Origin: Mycetohabitans endofungorum
GTDB lineage: Bacteria > Pseudomonadota > Gammaproteobacteria > Burkholderiales > Burkholderiaceae
Direction of reading: 5' to 3'
Length of the DNA stretch: 64,000 nt
Assembly (NCBI RefSeq): GCF_037477895.1
Contig: NZ_CP132744.1
Location: forward strand, 124,001-188,000
The position numbers and the translations under genes were made by a program. Positions within the stretch are counted from its first letter, which is position 1. The number at the start of each line of letters is the position of its first letter. Shown piece by piece: positions 55,526-64,000 of this stretch. The notes below the pieces were generated by a model, which saw nothing but the letters and a program-made list of their open reading frames with translations, made no database searches and had not been told where the DNA came from.

Positions 55526-56314
55526 ATGCTGCGAGTCATCACCGCCAATCTGAACGGCATACGTTCCGCCGCGAAGAAAGGCTTTTTCGACTGGTTCGGC
55601 AAACAGAACGCCGACATCGTCTGCGTGCAGGAAATCAAGTGCTCGCAGGATGACATGACGCCCGAATTCCTCGCGCCGCACGGCTTCACCGGCTATTTCC
55701 AGCATGCGCAGAAGAAGGGGTACAGCGGCGCCGGGCTCTATACGAGGCATGAACCGGACGAGTTCATCGCCGGCTTCGGCAGCAAGGCGTTCGACCACGA
55801 GGGACGCTATGTCGAGCTGCGCTACGGCGACCTGTCGCTGGTGTCGGTCTATGTGCCGTCGGGTTCGAGCGGCGAGGAGCGGCAGGCGGTCAAGTACCGC
55901 TTCATGGATGATTTCTATGTGCACCTGGACGAGCTTCGGCGCGAGCGCGAAGTGATTTTCTGCGGCGACGTCAACATCGTGCACAAGGAAATCGACATCA
56001 AGAATTGGAAAGGCAACCAGAAAAACTCCGGGTGCTTGCCCGAAGAGCGCGCATGGTTAAGCAAGGTATTCGACGAGCTTGGCTATGTGGACGTTTTTCG
56101 CACGCTGGATCCGCGGCCCGAGCAGTACACGTGGTGGAGCAACCGCGGCCAAGCCTATGCGAAAAACGTCGGGTGGCGAATCGACTACCAGATCGCGACA
56201 GCCGGCATTGCCTCGACGGCCAGGCGCACGTCGATCTTTCGCGATATTAAGTTCAGTGATCACGCGCCGCTAACAATCGACTATGACTACACGCTGCGCC
56301 GCCGCGCGGCGTGA
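55526..56314 (+). CDS. xth: Exodeoxyribonuclease III / AP endonuclease
   Basis: 262 residues of the Xth/ExoA family, repairing abasic sites and 3' blocks. Metal and catalytic residues: Asn in TANLNGIRSA, Glu in VCVQEIKC, DVN (CGDVNIVHKEID) and the C-terminal SDHAPL. AAGGAAACAAC precedes ATG 55526. Confidence 0.95.
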   Translation: MLRVITANLNGIRSAAKKGFFDWFGKQNADIVCVQEIKCSQDDMTPEFLAPHGFTGYFQHAQKKGYSGAGLYTRHEPDEFIAGFGSKAFDHEGRYVELRYGDLSLVSVYVPSGSSGEERQAVKYRFMDDFYVHLDELRREREVIFCGDVNIVHKEIDIKNWKGNQKNSGCLPEERAWLSKVFDELGYVDVFRTLDPRPEQYTWWSNRGQAYAKNVGWRIDYQIATAGIASTARRTSIFRDIKFSDHAPLTIDYDYTLRRRAA

Positions 56315-56358
56315 TATGGCCGGCGCTCGCCGCGTCCGCTGCGGCGTCGCCACGTGGC

Positions 56359-57312
56359 TTAACGGTTGTGTCGGTAGCGCGGCAATGCGTCGGTAGTCGT
56401 GCCGAGCGCCTTTGCATACAGTGGCAGCATGTCGGACAATCGCTTGCGCAGGTCAGCGGCGCGCTGCGGCGTCATCGGATGGGCCGCGATGAAACTCGTC
56501 TTGCTGGCGCCCGGCAGGGCGGCGGCCCGGCTCCATACCGTCAGCGCGGCTCTTGGGTCAAAACCGGCGCGCGATGCGATCTCATCGCCGATCACGTCAG
56601 CCTCAGTCTCGTCGGCTGCATCGTAGCGTAAGTGCGCGAGGTGCGTGCCGATGTCCAGCGGCGTGGACCCGAGATCGGCCAGCCCAAACAACTGCGGGAT
56701 CGTGCCGGCGCCCAATTGCGTGGCCTGTTGCCGGCCCAGGCGTTCGCGCGCGTGTTCGCGCAACGCGTGAGCCACCATGTGGCCCATCAGCATCGCCAGT
56801 TCATTGTCGTTCGGGCGCAGACGCGTGAGTAGCGCGCTGTTGATCAGCAGTTTGCCGCCGGGCAGGCAGCGGATCATCATGTGCGGCGAGCGTACCACAT
56901 AGGCTTCCCATTGCCACCGTTTCGCGCGTTCATTCCATTTCAGCGCATACGGGATGAGCCTTTGCAGAATCGCGCGAACCCGTTTGACCTGCGGGTCGCC
57001 ATCGGGCAGCAATTGTCCTCGCTGCTGGGCGCTGTGCACCCATTGCCGGTATTCGCCGCTGGCCTGTTGTTCAAGCATCGACGGCGAAATCAGGTGGCGG
57101 AACGCCGCCGCGTTGCCGAAGCGCACCGCCTGAGCCGGATCATATGACCCGGCGTTGCCGGTCCTCGGCTGCGCGCCGGACGGCGGCGCGATGGCACCGC
57201 CGATCAGCAGCGCCACGCCAGCCAGTCGTCTGGCGAGCGCCAGGACGCCTGCCCGAGGCGGCCGCGGGCACCGAGCGCGTCCAGGACGCCAACTGACATA
57301 CGGGCGCCGCAT
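56359..57312 (-). CDS. M48-family metallopeptidase homologue with a changed active site
   Basis: 317 residues. A signal peptide or anchor lies at about 22-48 (VLALARRLAGVALLIGGAIA). The peptidase fold has VRSPHMMIRCLPGGKLLINSALL and the zinc region GHMVAHALREHARERLG: HMVAH (178-182) replaces HExxH, so the catalytic Glu is Met179. Both His and the ETEAD element (Glu235) remain, so zinc could still bind. Probably inactive as a protease. Start 57312 overlaps the ampG stop (TGATG), indicating coupling. The Met change should be verified against the read data. Confidence 0.8.
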   Translation of the reverse strand: MRRPYVSWRPGRARCPRPPRAGVLALARRLAGVALLIGGAIAPPSGAQPRTGNAGSYDPAQAVRFGNAAAFRHLISPSMLEQQASGEYRQWVHSAQQRGQLLPDGDPQVKRVRAILQRLIPYALKWNERAKRWQWEAYVVRSPHMMIRCLPGGKLLINSALLTRLRPNDNELAMLMGHMVAHALREHARERLGRQQATQLGAGTIPQLFGLADLGSTPLDIGTHLAHLRYDAADETEADVIGDEIASRAGFDPRAALTVWSRAAALPGASKTSFIAAHPMTPQRAADLRKRLSDMLPLYAKALGTTTDALPRYRHNR

Positions 57313-58595
57313 CAGCGTGCTCTCCATGGTGCAACCCGCGGCAGCAGCAGCATGCCCGGGATCGCCAGCACGGCGCACAGCAGAAAGAACTCAAACCAGC
57401 CGGTCTGCGCGACGATATAGCCGGCGCCGGCATTGGCGAATGTGCGAGGCATCGACGCGAGACTGGTGAACAACGCAAACTGCGTTGCGGTATAGCGTGG
57501 GTCAGTAGTGCTGGCGATGTATGTGGTGAACGCGGCCGTACCCAGGCCTGTGGCGAACGCCTCGAGGCTGATGACCACGGCTAGTCCAGGCAGCGTATGG
57601 CCCGTGCGGGCAAGCGCTGCGAAGCCAAGCACTGCGACCATCTGCGCGACGCCGAAAATCCACAAGCTGCGCGCCGTGCCGATGCGCATTAGCCATATGC
57701 CGCCGAGAATGCCGCCGGCAATACTCGCCCAAAAGTTGCTGGTCTTGGCCACCAGTCCGATCTCAGTTTTCGTAAAGCCGATGTCCAGGTAGAACGACGT
57801 TGCCAGCGACGTCGCCATGTTGTCGCCGAGCTTGTACAGGAAAACGAACGCCAACACGATCAGCGCCTGCTTCGCACCGTCGCGCGCGACGAATTCGCGA
57901 AATGGCATCACCACGGCTTCCTCCAGCGTGCGTGGCAGTGTGCCCTGCACCTGCGGCTCGCGCACCACGAGCGCCGTCATCACGCCAGGCAGCATGAACG
58001 CCGCGGTGACCGCAAAGACCGTCGACCACGCGAAGTGGTCTGCAAGGATCAGTGACAGCGAACCGGGCACAAGGGCGGCTAGCTTGTACGCGTTCACGTG
58101 GATTGCCGTGCCGAGGCCCTGCTCGGTGTCTTTCAGCAACTCGCGTCGGTACGCGTCGAGCACGATGTCCAGGCTTGCGCTGGCGAATGCAAGGGCGGCT
58201 GCGAGCACGGCCACCGTGCGGATTGAGTTGCTCGGCGACACGAAGCCCATGGTGGCGACCAGCGACAGCACGCCGAGTTGAGTCAGCAACATCCAGCCAC
58301 GCCGTCGCCCAGGGCGCCAGCGGCCGAACCCGGGCACGAAGCGGTCCATTAACGGCGCCCACACGAATTTCCACGTATAGGGAAACTGCAACAATGCAAA
58401 CAGGCCAATGGTTTTGATATCGACGCCGCCGCTGCGCAGCCACGCCTGCACCAGAACCAGCAGCGTAAACAGCGGCAGTCCCGAGGTGAATCCAAGGAAC
58501 ACGCAGATCAACATGCGTGTATTGAAGTAGGCGCGCCAGCCTGAGTGGGGATCGCGTGCGGCCAGTGTGCGGGCTTCGTGAGGTGGAGTGGACAT
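57312..58595 (-). CDS. ampG: AmpG-type muropeptide permease (MFS)
   Basis: About 427 residues with 12 hydrophobic helices. LGFTSGLPLFTLLVLVQAWL and FALLQFPYTWKFVWAPLMDR match AmpG, which imports anhydro-muropeptides for wall recycling and signals beta-lactamase induction. GLGTAAFTTYIAS is also typical. I chose the Met at 58595 (STPPHEAR); the frame is open 10 codons more. Between metW and the M48 gene. Confidence 0.85.
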   Translation of the reverse strand: MSTPPHEARTLAARDPHSGWRAYFNTRMLICVFLGFTSGLPLFTLLVLVQAWLRSGGVDIKTIGLFALLQFPYTWKFVWAPLMDRFVPGFGRWRPGRRRGWMLLTQLGVLSLVATMGFVSPSNSIRTVAVLAAALAFASASLDIVLDAYRRELLKDTEQGLGTAIHVNAYKLAALVPGSLSLILADHFAWSTVFAVTAAFMLPGVMTALVVREPQVQGTLPRTLEEAVVMPFREFVARDGAKQALIVLAFVFLYKLGDNMATSLATSFYLDIGFTKTEIGLVAKTSNFWASIAGGILGGIWLMRIGTARSLWIFGVAQMVAVLGFAALARTGHTLPGLAVVISLEAFATGLGTAAFTTYIASTTDPRYTATQFALFTSLASMPRTFANAGAGYIVAQTGWFEFFLLCAVLAIPGMLLLPRVAPWRAR

Positions 58596-58621
58596 GGATC
58601 TGCGGTCAACGAAAGGGACGG

Positions 58622-59230
58622 TCAAATTTTCTTGACGCGATAGACCGCAAGACTACCACGCCAGTTCGTTCCCCACCGGATCGCGCGGCCGCCGTGCAGT
58701 ACGGCTCGCTCCAGAATCCGGATGCCGACCTCCGGAGCGAGTGTTTCGAAGTCGCGGATCGTCAGCACGCGCACGTTCGGCGTGTTGTGCCATTGGTAGG
58801 GCAGTGATTGGGAGACCGGCATGCGGCCGTGGAGCACCGCGAGCCGATGCCGCCAGTAGCCAAAATTGGGAAACGACACGATGCATTCCTTGCCGACCCG
58901 CACGGTCTCGCGCAGGATCGCCGCGGTCTGGTGGAGGGTCTGCAGCGTCTGAGACAGGATCACGAAATCGAAGCTCTGATCCTCAAACAGCCGCAGGCCG
59001 TCCTCCAGATTTTGCTGGATGACGTTGACGCCCTTTTGTGCGCAGCCAAGCACGCCCGCATCGTTGATCTCGATCCCGTAGCCGTGCACGTCCAATTCCT
59101 CAGCGAGGATGGCCAGCAGCGAGCCATCCGCGCAGCCGGCATCGAGTACGCTTGCGCGCGGCTCGACCCAGCGCGCGATCATGCGGAAATCGGCGCGGGT
59201 GGACAGGGTATCGAAGGCTTGCTGGTTCAT
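58622..59230 (-). CDS. metW: Methionine biosynthesis protein MetW
   Basis: 202-residue SAM-methyltransferase-like protein that accompanies MetX in homoserine O-acylation. Motif I is [26 protein letters not shown] follows. Start 59230 overlaps the metX stop by 4 bp (ATGA), so they are translationally coupled. Confidence 0.93.
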   Translation of the reverse strand: MNQQAFDTLSTRADFRMIARWVEPRASVLDAGCADGSLLAILAEELDVHGYGIEINDAGVLGCAQKGVNVIQQNLEDGLRLFEDQSFDFVILSQTLQTLHQTAAILRETVRVGKECIVSFPNFGYWRHRLAVLHGRMPVSQSLPYQWHNTPNVRVLTIRDFETLAPEVGIRILERAVLHGGRAIRWGTNWRGSLAVYRVKKI

Positions 59231-60372
59231 GCGCCGATCTCCGTGGCGATGCGTTCGTAGTAGGCGCGCACCAGATTGTGATAGCGCGCGTCGTCGAGCA
59301 AGAATGCGTCGTGGCCGTGCGGCGCATCGATTTCGCCATAGGTCACGTTGCGCTTGTGGTCGAGCAGCGCCTTGACGATTTCGCGCGAGCGCGCCGGCGC
59401 AAAACGCCAATCTGTTGAAAAGCTGACTACGAGGTAGTTGGCCTGTGTCTGCGCGAGCGCCGCGGTCAGGTCGCCATCGTATGCCTTGGCGGGGTCGAAG
59501 TAGTCCAATGCGCGCGTGATTAGCAGGTAGGTATTGGCGTCGAAATAGTCGGCGAACTTGTCGCCCTGGTACCGCAGGTACGACTCGACTTCGAATTCGA
59601 CGTCGAAATTGAAGTTGTAGGCATCCATCGCTCCGTCTGCGCGGCGCAGCGCGCGGCCGAACTTCGCGGCCATATCGTCGTCGGACAGGTACGTGATGTG
59701 CCCGATCATACGCGCGACCCTGAGGCCGCGGCGCGGTTTGACGCCGTGCGCATAGTAGTCACCGCCATGGAAATCCGGATCGGACAGGATCGCTGAGCGG
59801 GCGACCTCGTTGAACGCGATGTTTTGCGCCGACAGCTTGGGCGTCGAGGCGATAACCACACAATGTGCGACGCGTTGCGGATACAGGATGCTCCAGGCGA
59901 GCGCCTGCATGCCACCGAGCGAGCCGCCCATCACCGCGGCAAAACGCTCGATGCCGAAATGATCGGCGACGCGCGCCTGCGCATTGACCCAGTCCTCTAC
60001 GGTGACCACTGGAAAGCGCGCGCCATAGGGCAGGCCGGTGGCCGGATCGATGCTCATCGGACCGGTGGAGCCGAAGCACGAGCCGAGATTGTTCACGCCG
60101 ATCACGAAGAAGCGGTCCGTGTCGAGTGGCTTGCCTGGGCCCACCATGTTGTCCCACCAGCCGAGGTTCTTGGGCTCATGTTCATATACTCCGGCCACGT
60201 GGTGTGACGCGTTCAGCGCGTGACAGACGAGCACCGCGTTGGAGCGCGCAGCGTTGAGCGTGCCATAGGCTTCAATCGTCAGATCGTAGCCGGCGAGTGA
60301 CAAGCCGCTTTGCAGGTGCAGCGGTGTGGTGAAGTGGAGCGTTTGTGGAACGACGATGCCGATCGAACTCAT
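59227..60372 (-). CDS. metX: Homoserine O-acyltransferase (MetX)
   Basis: 381-residue alpha/beta-hydrolase-fold enzyme for the first step of methionine synthesis. The nucleophile elbow is [10 protein letters not shown] with Ser; the His is in [10 protein letters not shown] and Asp in FSTDWRFAP. The acyl donor is probably succinyl-CoA in such MetX/MetW pairs, though annotated as acetyl. Start 60372 gives [13 protein letters not shown]. First gene of metX-metW. Confidence 0.93.
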   Translation of the reverse strand: MSSIGIVVPQTLHFTTPLHLQSGLSLAGYDLTIEAYGTLNAARSNAVLVCHALNASHHVAGVYEHEPKNLGWWDNMVGPGKPLDTDRFFVIGVNNLGSCFGSTGPMSIDPATGLPYGARFPVVTVEDWVNAQARVADHFGIERFAAVMGGSLGGMQALAWSILYPQRVAHCVVIASTPKLSAQNIAFNEVARSAILSDPDFHGGDYYAHGVKPRRGLRVARMIGHITYLSDDDMAAKFGRALRRADGAMDAYNFNFDVEFEVESYLRYQGDKFADYFDANTYLLITRALDYFDPAKAYDGDLTAALAQTQANYLVVSFSTDWRFAPARSREIVKALLDHKRNVTYGEIDAPHGHDAFLLDDARYHNLVRAYYERIATEIGA

Positions 60373-60616
60373 ACCCTTGCCTGTGTTGTTGTCCGCTTGC
60401 GCGGGCGTTCGGATAACAAGTCGGCAAAGGGTCAAAGGTGCTGCGTGTATGGGCGCACGCATGGACCGCTGATGACCGCTTTAGCCGGATTTGTACTGAA
60501 CCGCTTGGGTTCGCGCGCCCGCAATCGAGTCAGCAAATCGGCGCGCAGAGGAAAGCTTGTGACCGACAAGTATAAACGAAATTGTTCCGCTGACGTAGGC
60601 GGCGCAGGTATGGCCG

Positions 60617-60954
60617 CTATTGCAGCAACAGCCGCAGCTGTGCAGCGGCGTGCTCAAACGGCTTTTGTGAAAGCCGCTGCGCGCATAGTGGTGCCAGCGC
60701 CCCAGCACGTAGCGGATGATAAGGTCCGCGCGCAACGCCGGATCGTAGCCGCACGGCAACGTATCGGCATGCTCGGCGCACGCCAGCCTCAGGCGCTGGC
60801 GCAGCGAAGCTTGCAGGCGCTCGGTGAGTTGGCTCATGCGTGCGGTCAGCCGCGCGTGCGGCCCGGCGCCGTTCGTGGACGATGGCGTGGCGCTGTCGGT
60901 CAGTGCGCACGGCGATTCGGGCGCCGTGCCGGGGCGTCTGGATGGCTGCCGCAT
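60617..60954 (-). pseudogene. slmA: Broken slmA (nucleoid-occlusion TetR-family protein)
   Basis: Start at 60954 (MRQPSRRPG). After ~35 residues the reading jumps straight to the C-terminal effector region (LTARMSQLTERLQASLRQRL ... LIIRYVLGRWHHYARSGFHKS); the TetR helix-turn-helix and first core helices, about 100 residues, are missing. Downstream the family ending (KPFEHAAAQLRLLLQ) is found in another frame, so there is also a frameshift near 60665. The protein cannot bind DNA. Position between the HAD gene and metX fits slmA in relatives. Confidence 0.72.
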
Positions 60955-61700
60955 GGTGCCCTCCGCGATGCGTTTAGAGGCTTGAGTCGTAACGATTTTA
61001 TCGAACGTATGCGGCAGTCGATATAGTGCGCACGTCCAGTGCCCGCCAGCGCTGGCGGGCCGCTCGAAGCCTTGGGCACGGGGGGTAAGTGCCCAACCAT
61101 CCATACAGTGCGCAGTCCCAGGCGCTTGTAGCGTTTCAAATGCGAGCGGGTATCCTCGACCAGCGTTGCGTCGCGCGCCCGCACTCGCGCGCGGCGCAAT
61201 GTGCGGCGCAGCATGCCGGCATCGGGTTTGGCGTGCCAGCGGCCGCGGTACCGCATCTGCTCGATGGCGATCACTTGTTCGAACAGCTCAGTGATGCCCA
61301 GCGCGTCGAGCACGGCCTGCGCGTAGCGGCGCGGGCCGTTGGTCAGCAGGATCCGGCGCCCCGGCAGCGCGCGCAACAGCCGGGCGAGCCCGCGCTCGGC
61401 GCGCAGCATCGAATGCAGATCGTGGAATCGGTGGACCTGCGCGAGGAAATCGTCAGGATCGAGTGGATGGTGCCGCGCGAGTCCCAGCAGTGTCGCACCG
61501 TAGCGCCGCGTGTAGTGCACGCGTAGCCGATCCGCTTCGTCCCGGCTGACCTGCAGCGCACGCTCGATGTAGTCGGTCATCGCCCGATTGATTTGCGGGA
61601 ACACCGCATGCGACGCGTGGTGCAGCGTATCGTCCAGGTCGAACAACCAGACCGGGCCGCGCGGGTGGGCAATGCGCCGCCGGCGCGCGCGCGTGGCCAT
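60900..61700 (-). CDS. HAD-superfamily pyrimidine 5'-nucleotidase-like hydrolase
   Basis: 266 residues. HAD motifs: DLDDTLHH (motif I, nucleophile Asp), LLTNGPRRYA (motif II), Lys in RWHAKPDAGM and VEDTRSHLKRYKRLG (motif IV). Resembles YjjG/SDT1-type nucleotidases acting on pyrimidine monophosphates. The C-terminus is longer than needed and basic (SRRAPCGSHPDAPARRPNRR), overlapping slmA remnants by ~55 bp; a lost stop may have extended it. Confidence 0.82.
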   Translation of the reverse strand: MATRARRRRIAHPRGPVWLFDLDDTLHHASHAVFPQINRAMTDYIERALQVSRDEADRLRVHYTRRYGATLLGLARHHPLDPDDFLAQVHRFHDLHSMLRAERGLARLLRALPGRRILLTNGPRRYAQAVLDALGITELFEQVIAIEQMRYRGRWHAKPDAGMLRRTLRRARVRARDATLVEDTRSHLKRYKRLGLRTVWMVGHLPPVPKASSGPPALAGTGRAHYIDCRIRSIKSLRLKPLNASRRAPCGSHPDAPARRPNRRAH

Positions 61701-61702
61701 GG

Positions 61703-62937
<1,235 letters not shown>

Positions 62938-64000
62938 ATGACACCGTATGCAAATCCCGGCCGGGTCAATCTCGGCCATATGTTCTGGCTCCGTTGCCTG
63001 GCGATCATTGGCCAACTGGTCACTATCGCCGTCGTGCAGATCGCCTATGGTGTGCATTTGCCGCTCACCGCGATGCTCATCGTCATCGCGTTGGAAGTGA
63101 TCTTTAACATTCTGACGTGGATCCGCGTGGCCCAAGCCAAGCCGGAAACGCACATCGAGCTGATGGGGCAGCTGTGGGTCGACCTCGGTGCGCTGTCCGC
63201 GCTGCTGTTTCTATCGGGTGGCACGACCAATCCGTTCGTGTCGCTGTACTTGCCTTCGCTGGCGATTGCGGCGGCGGTGTTGCCGTGGCGTCTGGCCGCA
63301 TGGCTCGCGGCGTTCGCAGTCGCCTGCTATTGGTTGCTCGGCTTCGATTCAGTGCCGTTGAACATGGACAACCCGGCCAACCTGTTCGATTACTACCGGG
63401 CCGGCATGTGGGTAAACTTCATGGTCAGCGTCGGGCTGATCTCGTGGTTTGTCTCGCGCATGTCGTCCGCGTTGCGCAAGGGGGATGCGGCATTGGGCGA
63501 GGCGCAGGAGCGGCTGTTGCGCGACGAGCGGGTGGTGGCGTTGGGCGCGCAGGCCGCCAGCGTCGCGCACGAGATCGGCACGCCACTGTCGACGATCGCG
63601 ATGGTGGCCGAAGAGTTGCGCGACCTGTCCCATACCGACCAGGCGCTTGCGCCCTATCAGGCCGATTTCGACCTGCTCGAGCAACAGCTGGCGTTGTGCC
63701 GTTCAGCGCTCGCCCGGCTGCGCACACGGGCAGCGCTGCCCACCGGCCAACAACCGGTGGGCAGTTGGCTCGACGCATTCATCGAACAGTGGCGGCTGCG
63801 TCACCCGCATGTGAATTTCTCGCGGATCGGCACGGCGCCCGCCGACGTGTTGGTCGCCGATACCGTGGCGGTCGGGCAGATCTTGACCATCTTGCTGGAC
63901 AATGCGGCCCGGGCCTGCCGCGAATCGGTGACGTTGGAGGCGGCGTGTGACGGCGACATGCTGGTCTTCGACATTCGCGACCGCGGTCCTGGCATTGCGC
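62938..64000 (+). CDS. RegB/PrrB-type redox sensor histidine kinase, 3' end outside window
   Basis: 354 residues visible. About six membrane helices fill residues 15-170, with the quinone-site motif GGTTNPF at 94-100. The H box ASVAHEIGTPLSTIAM places the phosphorylated His at 211. Cys254 (LALCRSALARL) matches the redox-active cysteine of RegB. The N box DNAARACRES and part of the G1 box are present before the edge. Such kinases tune respiration genes to oxygen or redox state; a RegA-type regulator is expected downstream. Confidence 0.88.
   Translation, partial: MTPYANPGRVNLGHMFWLRCLAIIGQLVTIAVVQIAYGVHLPLTAMLIVIALEVIFNILTWIRVAQAKPETHIELMGQLWVDLGALSALLFLSGGTTNPFVSLYLPSLAIAAAVLPWRLAAWLAAFAVACYWLLGFDSVPLNMDNPANLFDYYRAGMWVNFMVSVGLISWFVSRMSSALRKGDAALGEAQERLLRDERVVALGAQAASVAHEIGTPLSTIAMVAEELRDLSHTDQALAPYQADFDLLEQQLALCRSALARLRTRAALPTGQQPVGSWLDAFIEQWRLRHPHVNFSRIGTAPADVLVADTVAVGQILTILLDNAARACRESVTLEAACDGDMLVFDIRDRGPGIA

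Noticed and set aside
63117..63950. A 277-codon rightward frame near the right edge
   Set aside because: It is an alternative frame of the RegB-type kinase gene, whose own frame runs off the window and carries all conserved motifs.

Overview
The window is high-GC DNA from a member of the Burkholderiaceae (Burkholderia sensu lato). This rests on gene content and order: atpIBEFHAGDC followed by an acyl-CoA ligase, hemE and priA; a trifunctional PutA; riboswitch-preceded gcvTHP; queCED; mreBCD-mrdA-rodA diverging from gatCAB; metX-metW-ampG; and argB next to a RegB-type kinase. Several decayed genes suggest a host-associated lineage undergoing genome reduction (Mycetohabitans-like). The species is an inference; the family is well supported.

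Layout. 1-1041: 3' part of an SLC13/ArsB-type permease. 1163-8816: ATP synthase operon with a clear promoter and terminator. 8955-20702: acyl-CoA ligase, hemE, priA, putA and an amino-acid-binding protein, all rightward; consensus DnaA boxes lie between hemE and priA. 20844-28743: leftward sdaA, an alginate-lyase-like gene and gcvTHP under a tandem glycine riboswitch with an unusually long linker. 28995-31929: Rep/UvrD helicase and a membrane cytochrome c. 32302-42140: an accessory island between an intact tRNA-Arg(CCG) and a 3' fragment of tRNA-Phe. 42281-45519: a glycosyltransferase and queCED. 45553-51692: the rod-shape operon (leftward). 52029-56314: gatCAB, a remnant of a polyphosphate kinase 2 gene, and xth. 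56359-62602: an M48-like protein without its catalytic Glu, ampG, metW, metX, a broken slmA, a HAD nucleotidase and argB. 62938-64000: 5' part of a RegB-type sensor kinase.

The island is the most novel part. It combines a tyrosine integrase, an excisionase-like HTH protein, a primase-helicase and small co-directional genes, which resembles a P4-like satellite. Beside the primase gene is an array of ACTCGTGGCA-type iterons whose spacings (21, 21, 21, 32 and 115 bp) are close to whole helical turns and which flank an AT-rich stretch; it looks like a replication origin. Further right, beyond an IS407-type insertion, are three diverged ~270-286 bp repeats resembling phage C4/CI immunity RNA, reading toward a truncated, antirepressor-like fragment. 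A VapBC pair lies near the right end. The two ends belong to different tRNA genes and the IS lacks a target duplication, so the island appears to be a rearranged composite.

Basic functions here include energy conversion (ATP synthase), one-carbon and serine/glycine metabolism (sdaA, gcv), proline catabolism, haem and queuosine synthesis, methionine and arginine synthesis, cell shape, and transamidation of tRNA-bound Glu/Asp.
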